A stretch of DNA of 12,316 nt from contig JAJSAA010000272.1 of NCBI GenBank assembly GCA_024274995.1, positions 1-12,316 of the forward strand. Direction: 5' to 3'. Source of the stretch: Deltaproteobacteria bacterium (GTDB lineage Bacteria; Desulfobacterota; Desulfobulbia; Desulfobulbales; VMSU01). Position numbers and translations under genes: made by a program. The notes under the pieces were generated by a model. The model did no database searches. It worked only from the letters and a program-made list of their open reading frames with translations, and was not told the DNA's origin. Shown here piece after piece: positions 4,816 through 12,229 of the stretch (the first letter of the stretch is position 1; each line of letters begins with the position of its first letter).

Positions 4816-7482
4816 CTAATCAGCGTTATTCTCGGCGGTTTGGGCCAGGCCCTTTAATTCATATAACATGGTAAGCGCTTCCATGGGACTCAGGTGGTTG
4901 GGATCCAGCCCGGCCAGTTTAATGTGCAGGGGGTCGGCGGCCGGAGCGAAGAGCTCAAGCTGGGTCGGAGCGCCGGGTTTTGTCTGGGCGGTATCACCGG
5001 CCGTAATACAGGGCTTGCCATATTGATTAAATTCGCCCTGCTCGATATTCTTTAAAAGTTCCTTGGCCCGCTTGATTACCGGGCCTGGTACTCCGGCCAG
5101 GGCCGCAACTTGAATACCATAGCTTTTATTGGTGCCCCCGGCCAGTAATTTATGGAGAAAAATTATCCTCTCATTCCATTCCCGCACCGCGATATTGAAA
5201 TTTTTTACCCTTTTACTGACCTTAGTTAGTTCAATTAATTCATGATAATGGGTGGCGAAGATGGTCTTTACCCCGCGGCCGTTTTTGTTTATCAGGTCCT
5301 CGGTAACGGCCCAGGCGATGGCCAGGCCGTCGAAGGTGCTGGTGCCGCGACCGATTTCATCAAGAATGACTAAACTTTTATCGGTGACATTGTTTAAGAT
5401 ATTGGCAGTTTCGTTCATCTCCACCATAAAGGTGGACTGCCCCTGGCGGAGATTGTCCATAGCTCCCACCCTGGTGAAGATACGGTCAACGGCCCCGACT
5501 ACCGCCTTGTGGGCTGGAACAAAGCTGCCCATCTGGGCCATGAGAACGATGAGGGCAGTCTGGCGCAATACGGTGGATTTGCCAGCCATATTGGGGCCGG
5601 TGATAATCAGTACCTCGTTTTCCTGCTGATCGAGGCGTAGGTCGTTGGGGACGAAACGCCCGGCGGGCAGGGCGCGCTCAATTACCGGATGCCGACCCTC
5701 GCTGATCTTGATCTCGCCGCTGTCGTTGACCTCCGGCCGGACATATTTGTAGCGCCTGGCGGCCTCGGCTAAGCTGGTGAAGAAATCGAGCCAGGCCAGG
5801 CGGCGGGCGGCGGCCAGGATTCTGGGGCTTTTGGCCGCCGCTTCAGCCCTGATCTCGGTGAAGAGCCGGTATTCTAACTCAACCCGCTTGTCCTCTGCCC
5901 CTAACACTTTATTTTCGAATTCCTTCAACTCCGGGGTGATGAAACGCTCGGCGTTAACCAGAGTCTGCTTACGGATGAAATAATCCGGTACTTTGGCACT
6001 CTGCGCCTTGCTTACCTCAAGGTAATAGCCAAAGATCTTATTAAAGCCTATTTTTAGATTGTTGATCCCGGCGCGTTCTTTTTCCCGGTTTTCCAGCTCC
6101 AGAATCAGGCGTTTGCCGGAGGTGGATATCTCCACCAGTTCATCTAACTCGGCATTAAAACCGGGCTTGATTAATTTCCCATCCCGCAGAATAACTGGGG
6201 CCTCTTCCCGAATGGCGCGCTCCAGAAGGGCGGCAAGATCGTCTAAGGTGTCCAGTTCTTGGTGTATTTCACCCAGCCGTCTGTCGTCCGCATCCTGTAG
6301 TTTGGCCCGCAGGCCCGGCAGCTCCTGGAGGGAGCATTTAAGGGCGGTGAGGTCACGGGCATTGCCTTGCCCCAGAACCATCCGGCTGTTGAGACGCTCA
6401 AGATCATGAATTTTGGTTAACATCTCCCGCAGGTCTTCCCGGAGCGTGGTGTTTTTGTAGAGATAACTCACGGTGTCCAACCGCTCGTTGATGGCTGCGG
6501 GCTCACGCCGGGGTTCAAGGATGTTCTTTTTCAGCAGGCGGGCACCCATGGGGGTGCGGGTGAAATCCAGGACTTCCAGTAATGAGCCTTGCCGTCTGCC
6601 ATCGGCAATACTTTGGGTGATCTCCAGATTGCGGCGTGATGATTCGTCAATTATCAGCAGGTTGTCAAGCTCTATGGCCGTGATTTTGGCGATATGGGAG
6701 AGGCCGGTTTTCTGGGTCTCGCTGACATAGGTGAAGAGGGCTCCGGCGGCTGTCAGGCCGGTGCTGAAATTTTCGCAGCCAAAGCCGGCCAGATTGGCGG
6801 TTTTGAAATGCTCGGTCAATATCTCTTGAGCCGAGTTAGAGGCAAAGTCGGTCTTGGGGCGGGGACTGAGAAAAATATCTGGCAGTACCTGACGGACAAA
6901 CTGGAGCAGATTATTAAAATTCTCGCCGTCATCCGGGGGATCAGGGTAGAGAATTTCCTGGGGCCGACGGCGGATTATCTCATCGCCTATGGTGCGCTGG
7001 TCTTGAAATTCACCGGCTATGAATTCACCGGTGGAGATGTCTATAATACTCAGCCCCCAGGGCCCAGTTTTGCGAGTCGGCGGGCTGACCGCAGCAATAT
7101 AGAGATTGCTTTTATCATCTAAGAGCTGCTCGTTGGTAGCGAGACCGGGGGTAATGACCCGGATGACCTCGCGTTTGACCACCCCCTTGGCCTCTTTGGG
7201 GTTCTCGACCTGTTCGCAGATGGCAACCTTGAGTCCCGCTCTGATTAATTTGTTTAAATAACCGGCCGCGGCATGATAAGGCACTCCGCAGAGTGGTACC
7301 TTATCCTTGTCGGCCTTGCTGTTGCGGGAGGTCAGGGTAATGCCGAGAACCTGGGAGGCGGTAACGGCATCGTCAAAGAACATCTCGTAAAAGTCTCCCA
7401 TGCGGTAGAAGAGAATGGCATCCTGGTGTTCAGCCTTAATCGCCAGATATTGCTGGAGCATGGGGGTTAATTTTTTGCTCAT
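4816..7482 (-). CDS. mutS: DNA mismatch repair protein MutS
   Basis: A complete 888-residue MutS1. As a dimer on DNA it recognises mispaired and small looped bases and uses ATP to recruit MutL. The mismatch-contact motif GDFYEMF (Phe31, Glu33) is intact near the N-terminus, followed by connector, lever and clamp domains with 'FGYYLEVSKAQ' (about 484-493). The ABC-type ATPase domain shows Walker A GPNMAGKST (629-637), the signature region with 'STFMVEM', Walker B LVILDEIGRGTS (Asp708, Glu709) and the switch THYHEL (744-749). A QLELF box at 841-845 resembles a beta-clamp binding site, and the C-terminal 'LDPNHLSPMEALTMLYELK' fits the tetramerisation helices. Slightly longer than E. coli MutS (853). 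The start has only a weak Shine-Dalgarno, but SKKLTPMLQQY is the expected N-terminus. It lies 120 nt after the HIT gene and 4 nt before the amidase gene. No mutL is in the window. Confidence 0.98.
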   Translation of the reverse strand: MSKKLTPMLQQYLAIKAEHQDAILFYRMGDFYEMFFDDAVTASQVLGITLTSRNSKADKDKVPLCGVPYHAAAGYLNKLIRAGLKVAICEQVENPKEAKGVVKREVIRVITPGLATNEQLLDDKSNLYIAAVSPPTRKTGPWGLSIIDISTGEFIAGEFQDQRTIGDEIIRRRPQEILYPDPPDDGENFNNLLQFVRQVLPDIFLSPRPKTDFASNSAQEILTEHFKTANLAGFGCENFSTGLTAAGALFTYVSETQKTGLSHIAKITAIELDNLLIIDESSRRNLEITQSIADGRRQGSLLEVLDFTRTPMGARLLKKNILEPRREPAAINERLDTVSYLYKNTTLREDLREMLTKIHDLERLNSRMVLGQGNARDLTALKCSLQELPGLRAKLQDADDRRLGEIHQELDTLDDLAALLERAIREEAPVILRDGKLIKPGFNAELDELVEISTSGKRLILELENREKERAGINNLKIGFNKIFGYYLEVSKAQSAKVPDYFIRKQTLVNAERFITPELKEFENKVLGAEDKRVELEYRLFTEIRAEAAAKSPRILAAARRLAWLDFFTSLAEAARRYKYVRPEVNDSGEIKISEGRHPVIERALPAGRFVPNDLRLDQQENEVLIITGPNMAGKSTVLRQTALIVLMAQMGSFVPAHKAVVGAVDRIFTRVGAMDNLRQGQSTFMVEMNETANILNNVTDKSLVILDEIGRGTSTFDGLAIAWAVTEDLINKNGRGVKTIFATHYHELIELTKVSKRVKNFNIAVREWNERIIFLHKLLAGGTNKSYGIQVAALAGVPGPVIKRAKELLKNIEQGEFNQYGKPCITAGDTAQTKPGAPTQLELFAPAADPLHIKLAGLDPNHLSPMEALTMLYELKGLAQTAENNAD

Positions 7483-7502
7483 AATTTAAATCTCTATGGG
7501 GT

Positions 7503-7537
7503 CTATTCAGTCTAAAGGGATAAACGGCCCTGAATAG
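7503..7537. repeat. Inverted repeat CTATTCAG / CTGAATAG between the HIT gene and mutS
   Basis: CTATTCAG (7503-7510) and CTGAATAG (7530-7537) are exact reverse complements separated by 19 nt, within the 120-nt gap upstream of mutS. The right arm in context (CCCTGAATAGTCA) resembles the repeat at 2138-2150. It could be an operator or a weak mRNA stem; the 8-bp AT-rich stem has no T-run, so it is not a typical terminator. Confidence 0.4.
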
Positions 7538-7602
7538 TCATGCGCTATGTGGGATAGAAGCCGGATAACCATTGGTTTTTTAACAATATCCAGCCAATCA
7601 TG

Positions 7603-8136
7603 CTACTCTTTTCTCTGCTCCCCGGCCTTTGTTTCAGGTCTTTGGGCTGCCAGGGCCTGGAAATCGGGCAGCAGTTGATTGAAGGTATTGTCAATATGCT
7701 CGGGGATACTGCGAATTTCGGCGGTGACGGTCATGAAATTATGATCCTCCTGCCAGCGTGGCACCACATGAAAATGGAGATGATCCGCTTGTCCTGCCCC
7801 GGCCGCCGCTCCGAGATTAAGGCCGCTGTTAAAGCCGTCGGGCCGCAGATGGCGGCGGAGAATGATAATCGACTCTTTGAGCATGGCCATGAGGGCATTG
7901 GCCTCGGTAGCGCTGAGCCCGGTTATGTCAGCCACATGCCGGGCCGGGGCTATGAGGAGATGGCCGTTGGCGTAGGGAAAACGATTCAACAAGACTTCAC
8001 AAAGCTCGTCTTTATAGAGCAGCAGGCCCTCCTCGTCGTGAGTGACGGCGGCGGGGAAATCAAAAATGCAGCCCTGCCTGATGCCTGTCTGGCCAAGGAT
8101 ATATGACATTCGCCATGGTGCCCACAGGGTCTTCAC
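7603..8136 (-). CDS. HIT-family nucleotide hydrolase/phosphorylase (Ap4A-type)
   Basis: A 177-residue histidine-triad protein. The nucleotide-binding core shows 'LLNRFPYANGHLLIAPARHV', 'GFNSGLNLG' and the triad HLHFHVVPRW (His119, His121, His123; the middle one is the expected catalytic nucleophile), followed by 'DHNFMTV'. The N-terminal LWAPWRM and the RW after the triad place it near the Ap4A phosphorylase/hydrolase-like HIT branch; likely substrates are dinucleoside polyphosphates or nucleoside phosphoramidates in the cytoplasm. Many relatives carry a CxxC zinc pair at the N-terminus; here only Cys23 is seen (GCIFDF), so that zinc site is probably absent. The start is GTG at 8136: it overlaps the phosphoesterase stop by 4 nt (GTGA), has GAGGT 9 nt upstream, and keeps the conserved LWAPWRM that a downstream ATG would lose. 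Translational coupling with the upstream gene is likely. The exact substrate cannot be read from the sequence. Confidence 0.92.
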   Translation of the reverse strand: MKTLWAPWRMSYILGQTGIRQGCIFDFPAAVTHDEEGLLLYKDELCEVLLNRFPYANGHLLIAPARHVADITGLSATEANALMAMLKESIIILRRHLRPDGFNSGLNLGAAAGAGQADHLHFHVVPRWQEDHNFMTVTAEIRSIPEHIDNTFNQLLPDFQALAAQRPETKAGEQRKE

Positions 8137-8636
8137 AGGCGTGGTACCTCGTAAATTTTGGCCCGCAAATCCCTGCCTATGTTTAAAATGGCATAGGTGC
8201 CGGGGGCTCCAAAACGGCCGCTGCCCATAAAGGCACCGGGATTGATGATCAGGGTCTCGCCGAGGCGGTGACAGACCGGGCGGTGGGTATGACCGTAGAT
8301 TATGCAGTCTATGGGGCCGAATTCGTCTAACAGCTCTGCCTCAAAATCGTAGGCCTGACTGACTGCTTTATGGATCAGGCCGATTTTAAAGCCGTTTATA
8401 TCAAGCTCAAGGCGGCGGGGCAGGAGGCGGCGGTCGGCGGTATCGCACATGTTGCCGTGTACCGCATGGAGCTTGCCGAGGCCGGTGAAGGCGGCCAGGA
8501 TATCTGGTGAGGTCAGATCTCCGGCATGGAAAATTATATCCACTTTGCTGAAGCATTTTTTGACTTTTTCTTTGAAATCAGGCGTAATCCTGGTTTGATG
8601 GGTATCCGACAGAATGCCGATTGTTGTGGAACTCAT
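8133..8636 (-). CDS. YfcE/MJ0936-type metallophosphoesterase
   Basis: A 167-residue calcineurin-like phosphodiesterase of the compact YfcE/MJ0936 group, cytoplasmic, hydrolysing phosphodiesters with a two-metal centre. The metal-binding blocks are in order: SDTH (Asp11, His13), HAGDLTS (Asp40), HGNMCD (Asn62), LIHK (His89) and the C-terminal GHTHRP (His116, His118). The usual GNxD has one extra residue (GNMCD), and 'GH' or 'HG' near His89 is replaced by IHKAV, a mild deviation. The length is normal for the group. The ATG at 8636 has a strong AAGGAAG at 8647-8641. It heads the minus-strand run and overlaps the HIT gene by 4 nt, so the two hydrolases are probably made together; this pairing suggests nucleotide or phosphodiester housekeeping, but the physiological substrate of this group is generally unknown. 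It is divergent from the RsbRD/dsr block. Confidence 0.92.
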   Translation of the reverse strand: MSSTTIGILSDTHQTRITPDFKEKVKKCFSKVDIIFHAGDLTSPDILAAFTGLGKLHAVHGNMCDTADRRLLPRRLELDINGFKIGLIHKAVSQAYDFEAELLDEFGPIDCIIYGHTHRPVCHRLGETLIINPGAFMGSGRFGAPGTYAILNIGRDLRAKIYEVPRL

Positions 8637-8875
8637 TATACTTCCTTGTCGTATAAATGGTATTTGTTACCCCTTCTCCGGTGGCTCAACTTATCACGAA
8701 CCAACGGTTGAATGCAAGAATATGAGGGGACGAAAAAAATATCTTATATCACAAAGGTAAATTTTTTATTGAAAAAAATAAAAAAACGTGATAACGCTGT
8801 TTGAAATTAAGTGAATAGCCGTTCATTTTATTTCGTATTATTTTTATTTATCGGCCAATGTGAGTATTAACACAG
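8637..8875. promoter_or_regulatory. AT-rich divergent control region upstream of the RsbRD-dsr operon
   Basis: 239 nt without a gene. Visible elements: A- or T-tracts at 8733-8739, 8762-8767, 8772-8778 and 8781-8786, suggesting intrinsically curved DNA; TTATCACG at 8691-8698 and its exact reverse complement CGTGATAA at 8787-8794; a further TATCACA at 8747-8753; a possible -10 box TATTAT at 8836-8841, lacking a good -35 match at normal spacing (a TTGAAA at 8801-8806 is too far away); and a CRP/Rex-like dyad at 8859-8874. The promoters of both the dsr block and the phosphoesterase gene must lie here, but I cannot place them with confidence. Confidence 0.5.
8859..8874. promoter_or_regulatory. 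CRP/FNR- or Rex-like dyad over the RsbRD ribosome-binding region
   Basis: TGTGAGTATTAACACA matches TGTGA-N6-TCACA in 9 of 10 fixed positions and ends 1 nt before the ATG at 8876. HcpR (CRP/FNR family) and Rex in Desulfobacterota use sites of this general form. Downstream of the candidate -10 it would act as a repressor roadblock; the site is unproven. Confidence 0.45.
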
Positions 8876-9427
8876 ATGGATTTGAATAAAGTGCTGGACG
8901 AAAATCGGTTGGTAATTGCCGAGAAATGGCTTGATGCTGTTTTGGCTACCTACCACAAGGACGGGGCACGGTTCTTTAAAAAGCAACAGGATCAATTTGC
9001 GAATCCGTTGGGTTATAATGCCCGTACCGGGCTTGAGAAGATGGTTAAGGCGATTGCCCAGGGTGATGGGCAGGAGATTCCGCCGGAGCTCAAGCAGTTC
9101 ATTAAGCTGCGGGCTGTCCAACAATTTACCCCTGCCAGGGCTTTGGCTTTTATCTATGACTTAAAGCCGATAATTCTGGCGGTCTGCGCTAAAGAGGCGG
9201 GGGAGGTGGACGTCAACCAGTGGCTTAAGGTGGAGACGCAGATAGATAATTTGGCCCTCATGGTATTTGACCTTTATATGGCAGCTCGAGAGTTGATCTA
9301 TAAGGTAAAATATGACGAGTTAAAGAGTGGTAATGCCGGTGTGGTTGCGGGTGGATGTCCATCCGGGGCTGTGATTCGTAAACATAATGCAGAAAAAATG
9401 GAGCTGAAGGTCATTCGTGACTGTTAG
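8876..9427 (+). CDS. RsbRD N-terminal-domain protein at the head of the dsr block
   Basis: A 183-residue soluble protein. Residues about 1-145 fit the RsbRD N-terminal domain, an all-helical globin-like sensor module: 'ENRLVIAEKWLDAVLATY', 'FANPLGYNARTGLEKM', and 'LRAVQQFTPARALAFIYDLK' are the characteristic blocks. In RsbR-type proteins this domain precedes a STAS domain in stress signalling; here the STAS domain is absent and the protein ends in a short tail (about 150-183) with Cys161 and Cys183. Its position directly before dsrM suggests a sensor or regulator of the Dsr complex, perhaps responding to redox state or a ligand; I recall similar small RsbRD proteins beside dsrM in other sulfate reducers but cannot verify that here. 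The ATG at 8876 has only a weak GTGAG 11 nt upstream, inside a dyad, so its translation may be low or regulated. It is followed by dsrM after 34 nt, consistent with one transcript. Confidence 0.82.
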   Translation: MDLNKVLDENRLVIAEKWLDAVLATYHKDGARFFKKQQDQFANPLGYNARTGLEKMVKAIAQGDGQEIPPELKQFIKLRAVQQFTPARALAFIYDLKPIILAVCAKEAGEVDVNQWLKVETQIDNLALMVFDLYMAARELIYKVKYDELKSGNAGVVAGGCPSGAVIRKHNAEKMELKVIRDC

Positions 9428-9461
9428 TTCTGTGGTCAAACCTTAAGTGAGGTAGCTGTAA

Positions 9462-10502
9462 ATGAAAATTCTTTATCCCTTCATCGCTGTTATCGGTCTT
9501 ATCGTCATCGCCTTTCTTGGGGCCGAGGCAGGACTAAGTTCATTGTTTGGCATTGTCATTCCTTATCTGGCAATTACGATCTTTCTCGTAGGTTTTATCC
9601 GCAAGGTGGTGGGCTGGTCTAAATCGCCGGTGCCCTTTCGGATTCCCACCACCTGCGGCCAGGCGAACTCGCTGCCCTGGATTAAGCAGAATAAGATCGA
9701 ATGCCCCTCAACCATGAGGGGTGTCCTGAAGAGGATGTTCCTTGAGGTCTTTCTTTTCCGCTCTTTGTTCCGTAATACCCAGGCCGATATTTATGACGGC
9801 CCGAAACTGCGTTACGGCTCCAGTAAGTATCTCTGGCTCTTTGGGCTTATGTTCCATTACTCTTTTTTGGTGATTATTCTGCGTCATATGCGGCTCTTCA
9901 CCGATCCCATGCCCTTCTTTATTCCTATCCTGCGCTTTGGGGATGGCTTCCTGCAGATTGGCACTCCGCCCATCATGATGAGTGATGTGGTTATTCTCAC
10001 CGGCCTCCTGTTGCTTTTCTGCCGCCGGATTTTTGTGCCCAAGACAAGATTTATCTCTCTGCCAGCCGATTATTTCCCGCTGTTCCTTATCTTTGCCATT
10101 GCCTCCACCGGTTGTCTGATGCGCTATTTTATGCGTACTGATATCATATATATAAAAGAACTGGCCGTGGGGCTTGCTACTTTTCATCCCACAATAGCCG
10201 GTCATATCAGTCCTCTTTTTTATATTCATATTTTTCTGGTCTCCACCCTGCTCATCTACTTCCCATTCAGTAAGTTGATGCATATGGGCGGGATTTTTAT
10301 GAACCCGACCAGGAATCTGGCTAATAACAGCCGGATGGTACGTCACATTAATCCCTGGAATGATCCCAATCTCAAGCCTCATTCCTATGCCAGCTATGAG
10401 GATGAGTTCAGGGAGTTTATGGTCGAGGCCGGTATTCCCGTAGACAAAGAGTTGCCGCCTAAGGCCGAGGAAGCAGCCCCGGCTGCGGAAGGGAAGGCCT
10501 GA
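9462..10502 (+). CDS. dsrM: DsrM, membrane cytochrome b subunit of the Dsr complex
   Basis: A 346-residue inner-membrane protein related to NarI/HdrE. It binds b-type hemes and exchanges electrons between menaquinone and DsrK/DsrJ in dissimilatory sulfite reduction. About six membrane segments are visible (roughly 4-20, 28-47, 122-141, 172-190, 203-222, 249-270). Candidate heme-ligand histidines are His132 and His142 in 'MFHYSFLVIILRHMRLF' and His242, His248 and His256 in 'FHPTIAGHISPLFYIHIF'. The long cytoplasmic loop after helix 2 has the family block 'VPFRIPTTCGQANSLPWIK' (Cys65) and a second Cys81. It ends in a hydrophilic Ala/Pro/Glu tail. The start has GTGAGGT 8 nt upstream. dsrK follows after 65 nt with no terminator between. 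The identification is secured by dsrK and dsrJ behind it; taken alone it could be called a respiratory nitrate reductase gamma-like protein. Confidence 0.95.
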   Translation: MKILYPFIAVIGLIVIAFLGAEAGLSSLFGIVIPYLAITIFLVGFIRKVVGWSKSPVPFRIPTTCGQANSLPWIKQNKIECPSTMRGVLKRMFLEVFLFRSLFRNTQADIYDGPKLRYGSSKYLWLFGLMFHYSFLVIILRHMRLFTDPMPFFIPILRFGDGFLQIGTPPIMMSDVVILTGLLLLFCRRIFVPKTRFISLPADYFPLFLIFAIASTGCLMRYFMRTDIIYIKELAVGLATFHPTIAGHISPLFYIHIFLVSTLLIYFPFSKLMHMGGIFMNPTRNLANNSRMVRHINPWNDPNLKPHSYASYEDEFREFMVEAGIPVDKELPPKAEEAAPAAEGKA

Positions 10503-10567
10503 TCCTTGATAATTAGCGAAAATTAATAACAAATCTTCCAGTAAACTCAGCAGAGTAAGGACGAACA

Positions 10568-12229
10568 ATGGCAGATATGAAAGCAGATGAACTTGGGGTT
10601 AGTGTTGCGCGTGATCCATCTATGATGACTCATGCAGTTCCCACCAAAGATTGGATGGATATAGAGGCAGTCTTTAAGCCTGGTAACTATTGTTATCCGG
10701 CCAAGACGAGCATCGTCGATTATCTTGGCAAGGAACTTCCTCCAGGAGTCATGGGCCCGGCCCGGGACTGGGATGTGGAGAGCGATGACTGGAAGCTTCC
10801 TGACAATTGGAAAGAGATAATTATTGATGGTCTCAAACAACGCCTCGATAAATTTCGTTCCTTAAAGATATTTATGGATTGTTGTGTGCGTTGCGGAGCC
10901 TGCGCCGATAAATGCCATTTCTTCCTTGGTACCGGTGATCCCAAGAATATGCCAGTTATGAGGGCGGAGCTCATGCGCTCGGTATATCGGCATGAGTTCA
11001 CCAAGGCCGGTAAGATTCTTGGTCGCATGGCTGGAGCCCGGCCCATGACCTTCAAGGTCTTGAAAGACTGGTTCATGTATTATTATCAATGCACTGAGTG
11101 TCGGCGGTGTTCGGTCTTCTGCCCCTATGGTATTGATACGGCCGAGATTACCATGATGGGTCGAGAATTACTCCATCTCGTGGCGGTTAATATCAACTGG
11201 GTTCTGGAGCCGGTTGCCAATTCCAATCGAACCGGTAACCATATGGGGTTGCAACCCCATACCTTAAAGGAGAATGTTGAATATCTCTGTGAGGATATTG
11301 AGGAGATTACCGGCATTAAGATAACCCCTTCCTGGAATCGGAAGGGAGCGGAAATCCTGTTTATCACTCCTTCGGCGGACTTGTTCGCTGAGCCGGGAAT
11401 TTACAACTGCATGGGGTATCTGTTGCTCTTTGAGTATCTCGGGTTGGACTATACCTGGAGTACCTATGCCTCTGAGGGGGGTAACTTCGGTTCCTTCAGT
11501 ACCAATGAGTTAATGAAGAAGCTGAACGGCAAGATGTATGCCGAGGCCGAGCGTCTGGGAGTTAAGTGGATACTGGGCGGCGAGTGCGGCCATATGTGGC
11601 GGGTGGTTCATCAGTACATGGGCACTATGACCGGGCCGGCCGATTTTCTTGAGGTGCCTAAATCACCCATTACCGGGACGGTTTTTGATAACGCGGCATC
11701 GACCAAGATGACCCATATAAGTGAGTTTACTGCTGATCTGATAAGACATGGGAAGTTGAAACTTGACCCCAGCCGTAATGATCATCGGACAGTGACCTTC
11801 CATGATTCCTGTAATACGGCGCGGGGGATGGGCATGATGGAGGAGCCGCGTTATATACTGAAGCATGCGGTTAATAAAATTCATGAGATGCCTGAAAACA
11901 CTATTCGGGAGAAAACCTTCTGCTGCGGTTCCGGAACCGGATTGAATACCGGTGAGATTATGGAACTCCGGATGCGAGCTGGTCTGCCGAGAGCCAATGC
12001 TGTGCAGTATGTTCACGATAAATATGGTGTTAATACTCTTTCCTGTATATGTGCCATTGACCGAGCTACTCTTACCGCTTTGATGGGTTATTGGGTGCCA
12101 GGTGTTGAGGTTACCGGTGTTTCCGAACTGGTCGGTAATGCCTTGATAATGGATGGTGAAAAAGAGGTGAGGGAAACCGGACTGCGGTTTGAGGCCCTTG
12201 CCGGAAGTGAAGGTGATGCCAATGTATGA
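10568..12229 (+). CDS. dsrK: DsrK, HdrD-like Fe-S subunit of the Dsr complex
   Basis: A 553-residue cytoplasmic iron-sulfur protein, membrane-attached through DsrM. It is homologous to heterodisulfide reductase subunit HdrD and is thought to reduce the trisulfide or disulfide of DsrC. Two 4Fe-4S motifs are intact: CVRCGACADKC (Cys106/109/112/116, with an extra Cys105) and CTECRRCSVFCP (Cys175/178/181/185). The catalytic CCG-type cluster region follows, with HDSC (Cys415), FCCGSG (Cys452-453) and SCIC (Cys493/495); an earlier candidate set includes Cys280 and Cys339 in 'GGECGHMW'. The last Cys pair is spaced CxC rather than the CxxC of typical CCG domains. No signal peptide is seen. The ATG has AAGGA 6 nt upstream. 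Its stop overlaps the dsrJ start by 8 nt, so the subunits are translationally coupled. The length is normal for DsrK. Confidence 0.96.
   Translation: MADMKADELGVSVARDPSMMTHAVPTKDWMDIEAVFKPGNYCYPAKTSIVDYLGKELPPGVMGPARDWDVESDDWKLPDNWKEIIIDGLKQRLDKFRSLKIFMDCCVRCGACADKCHFFLGTGDPKNMPVMRAELMRSVYRHEFTKAGKILGRMAGARPMTFKVLKDWFMYYYQCTECRRCSVFCPYGIDTAEITMMGRELLHLVAVNINWVLEPVANSNRTGNHMGLQPHTLKENVEYLCEDIEEITGIKITPSWNRKGAEILFITPSADLFAEPGIYNCMGYLLLFEYLGLDYTWSTYASEGGNFGSFSTNELMKKLNGKMYAEAERLGVKWILGGECGHMWRVVHQYMGTMTGPADFLEVPKSPITGTVFDNAASTKMTHISEFTADLIRHGKLKLDPSRNDHRTVTFHDSCNTARGMGMMEEPRYILKHAVNKIHEMPENTIREKTFCCGSGTGLNTGEIMELRMRAGLPRANAVQYVHDKYGVNTLSCICAIDRATLTALMGYWVPGVEVTGVSELVGNALIMDGEKEVRETGLRFEALAGSEGDANV

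Noticed and set aside
7559..7600. Possible terminator after the HIT gene (GGATA...TATCC with T-run)
   Set aside because: The stem is only 5 bp with poor internal pairing, and the T-run lies inside the loop on the plus strand, the wrong layout for a minus-strand terminator.
7600..8106. 168-residue plus-strand frame opposite the HIT gene
   Set aside because: The minus strand encodes an intact HIT triad and conserved ends; the plus frame shows no domain.
9708..10568. 286-residue open frame on the minus strand opposite dsrM
   Set aside because: It is wholly antisense to dsrM, whose family motifs and membrane helices are clear; the antisense protein is rich in His/Lys/Gln and low-complexity, with no recognisable domain.
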